Below, piece by piece: positions 26,821 to 33,268 of a stretch of 52,127 bases of DNA (the stretch's first letter is position 1; the number at the start of each line of letters is the position of its first letter). The stretch is from assembly GCA_919902505.1 (NCBI GenBank), contig CAKKRE010000077.1, forward strand, positions 1 through 52,127, written 5' to 3'. A model generated the notes under the pieces. That model was not told where the DNA came from and did no database searches. It was given only the letters and a program-made list of their open reading frames with translations. A program made the translations under genes and the position numbers. The DNA comes from Nitrospiraceae bacterium (GTDB taxonomy: Bacteria > Nitrospirota > Nitrospiria > Nitrospirales > Nitrospiraceae).

Positions 26821-27591
26821 ATGATGCGTGACCACCACAGTGACATCGTATGCATCGATAAATTGAGTGCGTGGGCACGAGCGAAGCTTGCGCAGGAGCT
26901 GTTTCGTCTGAACCAGAGAATCTTCGCCGGCGTGGAGCAGGAGGAGTTTGAGCACTTGGTGATCACACCGTCAGCCCGCTGGACCCGGATACAAGTCATC
27001 CGCAACAGCGACGGCGATGCAGTCGGCTACTGTGCCGTGCATTTGTTTGACATCGTGTTGTCTGGTCGTGTCTACGCCGTTTTCCGCGGGCAAGCGGGCA
27101 TTCTTCGCGCATATCGTGGTGAGGGATCAACCTTTGCCTTCGGTTTCCGGGAGGCGATTCGGTACAAATTGATGCATCCCCTCGAACGGGTATATTTTTT
27201 CTGCACCCCGATTCATCCATCAAGCTTTCACCTGCTGTCTAGACGGTTCCATGAGATCTACCCGAGCCATCGGAAACAGACTCCGCCCGCGATCCTGGCC
27301 TTGATGCACAAACTGGCTGATGTCTTCGGCGAACGCCGGGTGGATTCCAACGATCCCGATATACTGCAGGTGGGGTGGATCACGCTCGACAGCGCGGATG
27401 AGACCGCTTTCTGGCAGGCGAACAGCAACCCTGATATCCAGTTTTTCTTGAAAGTGAATCCAGGCTATCGGCAGGGACATGGTTTGCTCACCCTCGCCCC
27501 GCTCACGTTGGGGAACCTGTTGTCTACAGTGGTCGCGCTCGCGAAGAGAAAGCTGTTTGCTTTGCTGTCCCTCGATAATGGGAGGGGGTGA
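26821..27591 (+). CDS. GNAT-like N-acyltransferase fold protein, lipid-cassette associated
   Basis: 256 residues with no signal peptide. The region from about 55 to 115 (VIRNSDGDAVGYCAVHLFDI, then RAYRGEGSTFAFGFREAIRY) has the strand-loop-helix look of a GNAT acyl-CoA pocket, but the match is loose and I cannot name a subfamily. It is divergent from the two fatty-acid ligase genes across a 128-base gap, a layout that suggests a shared promoter region and a role in using activated acyl groups. The catalytic role is inferred from context only. Confidence 0.6.
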   Translation: MMRDHHSDIVCIDKLSAWARAKLAQELFRLNQRIFAGVEQEEFEHLVITPSARWTRIQVIRNSDGDAVGYCAVHLFDIVLSGRVYAVFRGQAGILRAYRGEGSTFAFGFREAIRYKLMHPLERVYFFCTPIHPSSFHLLSRRFHEIYPSHRKQTPPAILALMHKLADVFGERRVDSNDPDILQVGWITLDSADETAFWQANSNPDIQFFLKVNPGYRQGHGLLTLAPLTLGNLLSTVVALAKRKLFALLSLDNGRG

Positions 27592-27782
27592 AGACAAACC
27601 GCGAACAATCAGGGCTGGACAAATAGTGTGAGCACGGTTAGCCCCGCCAGGATCCGCATATTCTACTTCCTGGTGAGCGTGCAGTGCGATTAGTGACCAT
27701 GGGTCGAGTGGTGAGACTGTATTGCTATGGCGTACCGCTTAAGCGCTTTTGTCTCTGCTTTTGCCACTCCCGAGTCAGATTT

Positions 27783-27942
27783 AAGGGGTCGCCCTCTTTG
27801 TTTGCCCCGCCCGCTTGGACGAGAGGAGCTGAGCAGAATGAGTGAGAAGCAGGACAGGACCGAGGTGAGGTGTGAGTTCTGCGGCCAGCGTTACCCTTTC
27901 AGCCAGGAAGAGCTGACGCCCCTGATGGAGGAGAGAGGCTGA
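27783..27942 (+). pseudogene. hslO (Hsp33) C-terminal tail fragment
   Basis: The frame ending at 27942 reads LGREELSRM, then EVRCEFCGQRYPFSQEEL. This is the end of the Hsp33 redox-switch domain, including its second CxxC zinc pair. The first pair (CxC) and the whole folded domain are missing. The piece is bounded on its 5' side by AAGGGGTCG at 27783, a REP-like end. Inside it, an ATG at 27838 with GAGAGGAGC upstream could still express 34 residues. A second Hsp33 piece lies at 31748-31879. Confidence 0.7.
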
Positions 27943-27959
27943 CCGCTCCATCGCCTAGG

Positions 27960-28220
27960 TTAAGCTGCCGAGTCGCGGCCAACATCCCAGCCCGGAAAGA
28001 CCAAGACCGCTGGATGACACTGCAAAGCTCGCGCGAGAATCTTGGCTCGCTCAACCCCAAGCCGGACGCGATCATTCTCGATCGCGGAGACTGTTGCCTG
28101 AGGAATGCCCGTCAGGCTGGCCAACTCGTTCTGGCTGTACCCCTGTAACTCCCGAATGATGCGAACCGACTCCCCCACCGATACGGTAATGCGCTTTCTC
28201 GCCGGACGAAAGGTCTTCAT
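27960..28220 (-). CDS. HTH XRE-type antitoxin
   Basis: 86 residues, with an upstream in-frame ATG at 28241 possible. The XRE helix-turn-helix is visible as GYSQNELASLTGIPQATVSA then IENDRVRLG. The C-terminal ILARALQCHPAVLVFPGWD is as in HigA-like antitoxins. It follows the toxin gene by one base, the toxin-first order of HigBA-type modules. It would neutralise the toxin and repress the promoter at 28509-28538. Confidence 0.85.
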   Translation of the reverse strand: MKTFRPARKRITVSVGESVRIIRELQGYSQNELASLTGIPQATVSAIENDRVRLGVERAKILARALQCHPAVLVFPGWDVGRDSAA

Positions 28221-28221
28221 C

Positions 28222-28503
28222 TTAGATTTTCCGACAATCATGCGGCGTGATGTGAACGACCTGGAACAAGGACTGTCTGGGAATGACTCGATAAATCACT
28301 CGGTACTTTGACCCCAGGCGAGACGATCGATACCCTTGCGCTTCCCCTCGCAGGGCTTCATCGTGAAATCCTTTGATCAGTCTCAACCCAGACGGACCGG
28401 AAATCATTGCGATGTCTTTCCACTTCTCGTAACGCTTCAAGATTTCAGGAGGCACCGCATCGAGTTGTTTCTCCACCCGACGGTGCTCTTCGAGCTGCCA
28501 CAC
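28222..28503 (-). CDS. RelE/HigB-like toxin
   Basis: 93 residues with the RelE/ParE superfamily pattern: EKQLDAVPPEILKRYEKWKD, GLRLIKGFHDEALRGE, RSSRLGSKYRVIYRV and a closing VVHITPHDCRK. Family members mostly cut mRNA at the ribosome. The GTG start at 28503 is only about six bases downstream of a -10 box, so the message would be leaderless or nearly so. It is followed immediately by the XRE antitoxin. Confidence 0.85.
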   Translation of the reverse strand: MWQLEEHRRVEKQLDAVPPEILKRYEKWKDIAMISGPSGLRLIKGFHDEALRGEAQGYRSSRLGSKYRVIYRVIPRQSLFQVVHITPHDCRKI

Positions 28504-28508
28504 GCCGT

Positions 28509-28538
28509 AATGTAGACATATCTAAAATGGTATGTCAA
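28509..28538 (-). promoter_or_regulatory. Toxin-antitoxin promoter with palindromic operator
   Basis: On the minus strand, TTGACA (28533-28538) and TACATT (28509-28514) are separated by 18 bases. The spacer and part of the -35 box form a perfect inverted repeat, GACATA-N10-TATGTC, at 28515-28536. This position is where an XRE antitoxin would bind to shut off its own operon. Confidence 0.7.
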
Positions 28539-28604
28539 GAAATCGTCCTTGGCGGAAAGATGACGATGACAGGGATAAGAAACCATCCTAGTTAGTCAAT
28601 ACGC

Positions 28605-28775
28605 ATGCGTGACACTGTTTCCCACGTGCTGACGACCCAGGAATTAGGAAAACGCCTGCGGCGAGATCCGTCGATGATCAGCCGGCTCTATGCGGCCTAT
28701 GCGGCGCAGCGCGATGGCAGGGCAGAAGCCCGGTTGCGGCAGCTAATATCCAAACAACTCAATACGCATGCCTGA
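28605..28775 (+). pseudogene. C-terminal remnant of a REP-associated (IS200-like) transposase
   Basis: The 56-codon frame contains LTTQELGKRLRRDPSMISRL, which resembles the DnaA/Trp-repressor-like HTH found at the C-terminus of RAYT-type Y1 transposases. The catalytic HUH and tyrosine regions are absent. Direct repeats of TCAATACGCATGC-TGAC occur at about 28596 and 28759, and CTGACCCC follows immediately, resembling a REP end. It is a probable source or scar of the REP elements scattered nearby. Confidence 0.55.
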
Positions 28776-28793
28776 CCCCAACTTTGCCCCCAG

Positions 28794-29360
28794 TTAAGCC
28801 ATCTTCTCCGGTGACTGATTGTGTAAAACCCAGGCCAGCGCACAGACGAGATTTTCCATCACTGCCAGCGCATCGCTGAAAGACATCCCAGGATCCTCGA
28901 GAATTTCCAAGCTTCGGTGTTTGAGTAGGTTATCAGCCTTCCTGCCTCGTTCGGACCACATCGCAAGCAACTCAGGAGGAAAACTCTTCCCGGTGGCTAC
29001 TTCCCTGACTTCTCCGATGGCAGCAGTTGGCCCAAGATTGCCGACGTACCGAAGGATGTGTTCAAAGGCGAGATCGAGGCGGACTATCGCATCATTAAAA
29101 TAGTATCCCGCTAGCCACTCACCTTGCTCCGGCGGTCGGTCTTCCACCAACATTCTCAGAACCAGCTCCTTGGCTTCTTCCATGCGTCGCCACACCCTAC
29201 CCGGTTCCTGCGATAGCCGTGGATACCCTAATTCCTCCGCTCGCGCGAGCGAATAGATCGCCCCGAGGGCGAAGTTGTAGAGGCTCGACTGCCGCGGATC
29301 AGAGGGCGACACCTGCAGATCTTTCATTTGGCTCAGGGCTCGTTTAATTCTGTCATTCAT
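28794..29360 (-). CDS. Hypothetical helical protein
   Basis: 188 residues, nearly all helical, no signal or membrane segment. It has repeated leucine-rich helices (SLYNFALGAIYSLARAEELG, RMEEAKELVLRMLV) and a central YYFNDAIVRLDLAFEHILRY. I do not recognise the family. AGGTGG lies ten bases before the ATG. Base use is ordinary for the window and the frame is intact, which is notable among the broken genes around it. Confidence 0.65.
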   Translation of the reverse strand: MNDRIKRALSQMKDLQVSPSDPRQSSLYNFALGAIYSLARAEELGYPRLSQEPGRVWRRMEEAKELVLRMLVEDRPPEQGEWLAGYYFNDAIVRLDLAFEHILRYVGNLGPTAAIGEVREVATGKSFPPELLAMWSERGRKADNLLKHRSLEILEDPGMSFSDALAVMENLVCALAWVLHNQSPEKMA

Positions 29361-29490
29361 GGGATTCGCACCACCTAAAAAAACTCATACTCGCTATCGC
29401 ATAGCACCAGGAGCGGGAGAGAAAGGGAACTCGCTGGCGGCAGAATCGTGCACAAGGTACAAAACCTCGAGGATACCAAATGAGTCGCTC

Positions 29491-29724
29491 TCACGGGACC
29501 AAGTCCCGTTTCCGCTCCTCAAACTCCTCCTTGTTGATCTCCCCGCGGGCATATCGTTTCTTGAGAATGTCCAATGCGGAGTCTTCACGTTGTCCGAAGC
29601 CTTGTCCCATCAGCCATCGGGCAATGAAGAGGCCACCTATAATCAGCACGGCCCAGAAGAGCACCATGCTCACAAGGCCCAAGCCCATCATGGGCATCCA
29701 GCCACAGTCCGTGAATCGGTCCAT
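29491..29724 (-). CDS. SHOCT-domain small membrane protein
   Basis: 77 residues from ATG 29724. An N-terminal transmembrane helix (MVLFWAVLIIGGLFIARWL) is followed by the SHOCT motif at the C-terminus (ALDILKKRYARGEINKEEFE). SHOCT domains are short oligomerisation modules of unclear role. The chosen start overlaps the stop of a 50-codon upstream frame (TAATG). An earlier in-frame ATG at 29745 would lie inside it. Confidence 0.85.
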   Translation of the reverse strand: MDRFTDCGWMPMMGLGLVSMVLFWAVLIIGGLFIARWLMGQGFGQREDSALDILKKRYARGEINKEEFEERKRDLVP

Positions 29725-29876
29725 TATGTCGATACCTTTCGGCAATAGATGAAAGCTCGCGTTTCGAGCTGATCGAGCTGTTTGTCAAAGTCACCCACCG
29801 GGGGTTGGATCCATGTTCGCCACCTGGCCTGGCCGAGCAGGGTACGTGCACCTTCAGGCTCTGTGTGTCTCGGCAT
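29724..29876 (-). CDS. Possible 50-residue protein coupled to the SHOCT gene
   Basis: ATG at 29876 starts two bases after the stop of the MBL-hydrolase fragment and runs 50 codons to a TAA sharing its last base with the SHOCT ATG (TAATG). The sequence (MPRHTEPEGARTLLGQ..., ending YCRKVST) has no recognised motif. The start and stop overlaps suggest coupling, but a chance frame is possible. Confidence 0.35.
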   Translation of the reverse strand: MPRHTEPEGARTLLGQARWRTWIQPPVGDFDKQLDQLETRAFIYCRKVST

Positions 29877-29878
29877 GA

Positions 29879-30175
29879 TCACCAGGAGCGGCTTTCGCCG
29901 TGCTTCAGCAGCCAGACGGTGCTGGAATCAAGTCCACGTCGGCGACTCTCAGCTTCCAGGCGCTGCAAGGGCTCTTGAACCGGCTCTTCCGTCAGGTCAA
30001 AGGTACCCCAATGAATGCCGAGGAAGTAAGAGCCCAGAACGTCCGCAAAGATCTGGAGCGCTTCTTCCGGAGTCGTATGCGCGGCTTTCATGATGGCGGG
30101 TGGCCAGTAGCCGCCGATGGGGATCGCCGTCAGGTCAAATGGGCCTAGCCGAGTGCCAATCTCCCGGAGCAACAA
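29879..30175 (-). pseudogene. MBL-fold metallohydrolase, C-terminal fragment
   Basis: The frame reads GPFDLTAIPIGGYWPP, EEALQIFADVLGSYFLGIHW, GTFDLTEEPVQEP and closes WLLKHGESR. This is the last ~95 residues of the UlaG/NAPE-PLD-like metallo-beta-lactamase hydrolases, including the GIHWGTF histidine. The metal-binding HxHxDH region is absent. On its 5' side it stops exactly at the REP-like pair at 30174-30310, so the gene was cut there. Confidence 0.75.
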
Positions 30176-30310
30176 AGGGGTCGGGAGTCTTTATCAGACC
30201 ACCGTTTCGCGGGTGGAGCGCCCGCAGGGTTGAAGCCTATCCCAGCAGCTTCGCGATTCGCACGGCCAGGATCTCAGATTCAGTAGCCAAACAATGACTC
30301 CCGACCCCTT
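30174..30310. repeat. REP-like pair (BIME-like): AAAGGGGTCGGGAGT ... ACTCCCGACCCCTT
   Basis: The left end at 30174-30188 is the reverse complement of the right end at 30297-30310. The roughly 110 bases between also hold smaller stems (for example GCGGGTGGAGCGCCCGC). It separates a truncated MBL hydrolase from a truncated HhH gene. The right-end flank CCAAACAATGA is repeated near 31700. Confidence 0.7.
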
Positions 30311-30429
30311 TCTTTTCTCTCCGCCAGCGTCAACCCGAGTGCGGTCGAAAACCTCCTCGGGACGCGCTTCAGGAGGGTGACGACGACTCGGCGCGTATCG
30401 AGGGCATGCGGCGTGCTTACTGTCTGCAT
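30310..30429 (-). pseudogene. N-terminal fragment of an HhH-GPD-like gene (paralogue of 13797-14585)
   Basis: From ATG 30429 the 40 codons include RRVVVTLLKRVPRRFSTALG and LTL. This closely matches RRHEVVAVLTERMPGRFSAE and LGLTL at the start of the intact HhH protein at 13797-14585. Homology ends exactly at the REP-like end at 30310. The catalytic and cysteine regions are absent, so this is a dead duplicate or relative. Confidence 0.7.
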
Positions 30430-30512
30430 TGTGTCCTCATGGAGTGATCCGCCTGCTTCCCATTGCGAGCGGCACCACTTGCATGACGCAGAACTCCTTC
30501 CCGTTCACCAGA

Positions 30513-30863
30513 TCATTGTTTCACCACCTCACCCGCCTCGCCGCAAGCCAGGCAGGTCATGGCCATGGGCAGGGCCTGTAGTCGAGCCATCGGGATGTCC
30601 TTGCCGCAGCCCTCGCACCGTCCGTACGAACCGGCGTCGATCTTCATGAGAGCTCGGTCGATGGCCTCAATTTCCCTTTTGGCCCGTTCATCCAAACGAT
30701 CCAGCAACCGAATCATCGTTTCGGCCTGCCCTCGCTCTCCGGCTTCACGTTCCACATCCGTCTCAAGCCACAGCAGATCATCTTCAGTCTGCGCGGCCCG
30801 ACGAAACAGCTCCCGCCGTTGCACCAGCAGCTTGGCGCGAAAGTCTTGTACAGGTAGCATCAT
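30513..30863 (-). CDS. DksA/TraR-type zinc-finger protein
   Basis: 116 residues. A long coiled-coil hairpin (AKLLVQRRELFRRAAQTEDD to DERAKREIEAIDRALMKI) is followed by GSYGRCEGCGKDIPMARL and a second pair CLAC. The C-x2-C ... C-x2-C zinc finger and coiled-coil arm match the DksA/TraR family, which modulates RNA polymerase through the secondary channel with ppGpp. The two acidic tip residues of true DksA (DxxDxA) are not obvious, so it may be a shorter relative. ATG 30863 is chosen for the strong GGAGGAAGG upstream. Confidence 0.85.
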   Translation of the reverse strand: MMLPVQDFRAKLLVQRRELFRRAAQTEDDLLWLETDVEREAGERGQAETMIRLLDRLDERAKREIEAIDRALMKIDAGSYGRCEGCGKDIPMARLQALPMAMTCLACGEAGEVVKQ

Positions 30864-31152
30864 TCCCTTCCTCCTCTCCAATTCATCAGGGATGAACTTC
30901 GGGCCTCAACTTCAGCCTTGCCGAAGGAATGGCCGTTCTCACCAGGGCCGCCCATTGTCGACTAATCATGAAGTCAAAGCATCCTCAATGCCACGCTGGG
31001 TGGGACATCTGTACGACCCAATATGATTGCAGTGCCAATAACTTAAGGTCGCAGGTGGACAGCGACAGCGAAAGGCAAGCGGCTGGCTGGGGTATTTTAG
31101 GTCGTAGGGCGCCCGGTCATTGTCGCTAATTGCCTCATGGAGAGGCGCCGAT

Positions 31153-31455
31153 TCACCCCTTCCTCTTCGGATCAATGTGCTTCGTCCATTCATCCATCGT
31201 GGTGACCGGATGAATCGCGCCTGTTTGGGTCGGAGCCAGCGGCTCGAAAAACTCCAACATGGATTGATAATCTTTGGCTTGCATAGTGATGTAGTAGGTA
31301 TGTTCTGTCACCGCGACGTAGGCACTCAGGATCTTCACCCCTTTCTTGGCGGCAAGATCCCGTTTGGCCCAGAATTCATTGAGCATGGTCGCTCCGTTTT
31401 TACTTCTTCCCGGACAATTCTCAGGTGTGTGAGTCCAATGGGCTACAAACAACAT
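31153..31455 (-). CDS. Small hypothetical protein (DUF3303-like)
   Basis: 100 residues from ATG 31455, with a possible upstream ATG at 31473. It begins MLFVAHWTHTPENC and continues GVKILSAYVAVTEHTYYITM and MLEFFEPLAPTQTGAIHPV. The ferredoxin-like beta-alpha-beta pattern resembles small DUF3303-type proteins, but the match is by eye only. No signal peptide. It stands alone between the DksA-like gene and a REP remnant. Confidence 0.6.
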   Translation of the reverse strand: MLFVAHWTHTPENCPGRSKNGATMLNEFWAKRDLAAKKGVKILSAYVAVTEHTYYITMQAKDYQSMLEFFEPLAPTQTGAIHPVTTMDEWTKHIDPKRKG

Positions 31456-31693
31456 ACCGTCGCCGTCATTCATAGGTCGCGTTCATGGTTGAAATTATCT
31501 GTCTCCCCTTTCATTCCACAGCAAGCCCCGTGCCTTTTCGTATGGGCAGTAATCAGGAAGGACACGTTGAAAGATCACTACTCTTGAAGAGAGTGGAACA
31601 ACCGTATGTCGAGGCGCGTGATGGAGAGAGGAATGCTGCGACAACGGCAGAGTGATGAACGATGTAAATGGCTACATTCAGGGTGAGGCTCGC

Positions 31694-31729
31694 ATGGCCA
31701 AACAATGAGGTCCGATCCATTTCTTTCCT
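31694..31729. repeat. Degenerate REP-like end
   Basis: GGCCAAACAATGAGGTCCGA then TCCATTTCTTTCC here parallels AGCCAAACAATGACTCCCGA then CCCCTTTCTTTTC at about 30285-30317, so it is a diverged copy of the right end of the REP pair. An hslO fragment begins about 20 bases downstream. Confidence 0.5.
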
Positions 31730-31747
31730 TGCAACAGAAGCGCGCGG

Positions 31748-31879
31748 AATAAGCTGATCGTGGAGGCAGAGAGCAACGGCGCGGTACGAGGCTATGTCGA
31801 TGTCACCAACGGCTATCTGCTCAGGGAGGACGGGAAGCTGGACCTGGCCAATGCTCTCGGGGTGCCCTATTCGTCTTAG
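31748..31879 (+). pseudogene. hslO (Hsp33) internal fragment
   Basis: Forty-three codons read NKLIVEAESNGAVRGYV followed by GKLDLANALG. Hsp33 proteins have the same order near residue 90-125 (ILVDSNAKGEVRGYV ... GKLDVARAVG, as I recall from Bacillus-type sequences). There is no start region and the frame stops after GVPYSS. It is preceded by a degenerate REP end. Together with 27783-27942 this implies one hslO gene broken into pieces, now in the wrong order. Confidence 0.65.
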
Positions 31880-32073
31880 GCTGCGATCTGTTCGAAAGAG
31901 AAATGTGGAATGTCCGCTCTATCTCGAGCATGCTCAATCGTCATGGCGCAGATATTGCCATCCTTGTCCAAATCGAGCTGGGTGTTTTCATCCAAATCCC
32001 TGGTCTCAGCCACTTCTGCCACTCTAAACTCGATGTAGAGCGTGTCGGTGTCCTGAAAATACTTAATGGTCAT
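31876..32073 (-). CDS. DUF2283 family protein
   Basis: 65 residues, the typical DUF2283 length. The pattern is YFQDTDTLYIEFRVAEVAE, then TRDLDENTQLDLDKDGNI and IEHARDRADIP. Function unknown. The ATG overlaps the stop of a DUF4258 fragment (ATGA), a pairing often seen for these two families and suspected to be toxin-antitoxin-like, although that is not established here. The stop overlaps the tail of the hslO fragment on the opposite strand. Confidence 0.85.
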   Translation of the reverse strand: MTIKYFQDTDTLYIEFRVAEVAETRDLDENTQLDLDKDGNICAMTIEHARDRADIPHFSFEQIAA

Positions 32074-32258
32074 GGCTTGAAGCTCCTATCAAAAAAGGCA
32101 TTGTGGACCGTGTGCTGGTCCGGCAATAGGACGACTCGCAAATATCGATTTCCCATCTCTTCGATCGGCGCCCAGCGACGGATGCGCCCATCCTTCTGTA
32201 CAATCTCCTTCGCCGGATTGGTTACCACCCGTTCGATCCATTCCGCGCCGGGATAACG
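32070..32258 (-). pseudogene. DUF4258 family gene, 5' truncated
   Basis: The frame ending at 32070 reads RRYPGAEWIERVVTNPAKEI, GRIRRWAPIEEMG and RYLRVVLLPDQHTVHNAFFD. This is the body and tail of a DUF4258 protein lacking its first 10-20 residues. Upstream, the sequence runs straight into the GNAT pseudogene in another frame, with the junction near 32258. The TGA overlaps the DUF2283 ATG. It may still be translated by read-in from the GNAT frame, but no start is visible. Confidence 0.65.
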
Positions 32259-32753
32259 CCGAGTGCCTTAAGGCCGAGTGCCTTAAGGCCGAGTTTCTCC
32301 GAAAGCCACCGCGCGACCAGATTTTTCGAGAACACCAGGTTGCAATCACGCTGCAGTAGCCCAGTTGCCTTACAATTGTCCAGCATGACCGCGCCCAACA
32401 GCTGACCCAAGCCTTTGTTGCGCCACTCCGGCGCGACGATGAAGCCGGCATTCGCCAGATGCCCTGCCCGTCCGCGCCAGTTCGGCTTCAGATAGAACGC
32501 CCCTCCCATGTCGGCCGCACGGCCCCGATCCGGCACATAGGCCGCCACCGTGCTCTTCCCGCGGAACCAATAGTCCATGAGGTCATCTGGTTCCGGAAAG
32601 TGTTCGTGCGGATAGAAGGTTCCCTCCTCGACAATCATCCAATAGAGCCGCTAGAGCCGCCGTAGCGGCTCGACATCCTGCTGACCGGCCGACACCAACT
32701 GCACAGGCGAGCCGTCTTTCAGCTTGGCATCGAGAGGGAATGTGAGGCTCACG
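32222..32753 (-). pseudogene. GNAT acetyltransferase disrupted by a 9-bp duplication and C-terminal loss
   Basis: From GTG 32753 the frame reads FPLDAKLKDGSPVQLV and DVEPLRRL, then a TAG, then continues in the same frame IVEEGTFYPHEHFPEPDDLM, GGAFYLKPNWRGRAGHLANA and GFIVAPEWRNKGLGQLLG, the acetyl-CoA loop. The TAG lies in a tandem duplication of GCGGCTCTA. Removing nine bases restores LRRLYW. Near the end a 15-base in-frame duplication gives GLKALGLKAL, and the last ~20 residues expected in the family are missing where the DUF4258 fragment begins. The segment from ATG 32638 could still yield 138 residues. Confidence 0.75.
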
Positions 32754-33088
32754 TCACCGAACCTTCGTATATGTGCTGCGTGTGAACGCCAATGTCAACA
32801 TACCTAACTATGACAACACGAATCGGGCAGCAACGGAGTGGCTCCGGCACTGGATCATGCGAGGTTAATGCGTTGTGCTTTTACCCTAATGTGCGGTTCA
32901 GGCAAGGATTGGTAATCGTTCTTTACGATACTGCCATAAAAATATTCCTTGGCATGCTGCTGCCCCTTATCGAAAAGTATGTGGAGAGCAAATGCATTCT
33001 GATCTGACTCGAAGGGGGAAATGCCTATATCAACCTGCCGCATAATCTCGTTTCCCCTCACATCCTTGGAGTTAATCCAAACATCCCT
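32754..33088. other. AT-richer intergenic remnant, no recognisable gene
   Basis: A plus-strand frame ends at 32869 with NYDNTNRAATEWLRHWIMRG, which looks like the tail of a lost gene of unknown family. A minus-strand 68-codon frame at 32855-33061 lacks a ribosome site and any motif. Base composition is lower in GC than the rest of the window, consistent with decayed foreign DNA. Confidence 0.4.
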
Positions 33089-33268
33089 TAGCCCGGACTA
33101 TTCATGAATGCCTGCTCCGTCGTCCGATCCTCTCGCCCGGCGGGGCTGTTCTCGTTCGGCCTCCTCGACGGACTGCAAGTACGCCTACGTCGGCCTCGCT
33201 TGCGAGAAGCCCCGGCTGGCTTCGGTCTCGAACGCCTCGCGACGGCATTCATGAATAATCCGGGTTAG
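33089..33268. repeat. MITE-like element with ~24-bp terminal inverted repeats
   Basis: The left arm (TAGCCCGGACTATTCATGAA, continuing to 33112) and the right arm (33244-33268, ...TTCATGAATAATCCGGGTTA) are near-perfect reverse complements. The internal 130 bases encode no complete gene, although the tail of a minus-strand frame runs through them. Confidence 0.65.

Noticed and set aside
32855-33061. 68-codon minus-strand gene
   Set aside because: Lies in AT-richer decayed DNA, lacks a ribosome site and has no recognisable pattern.
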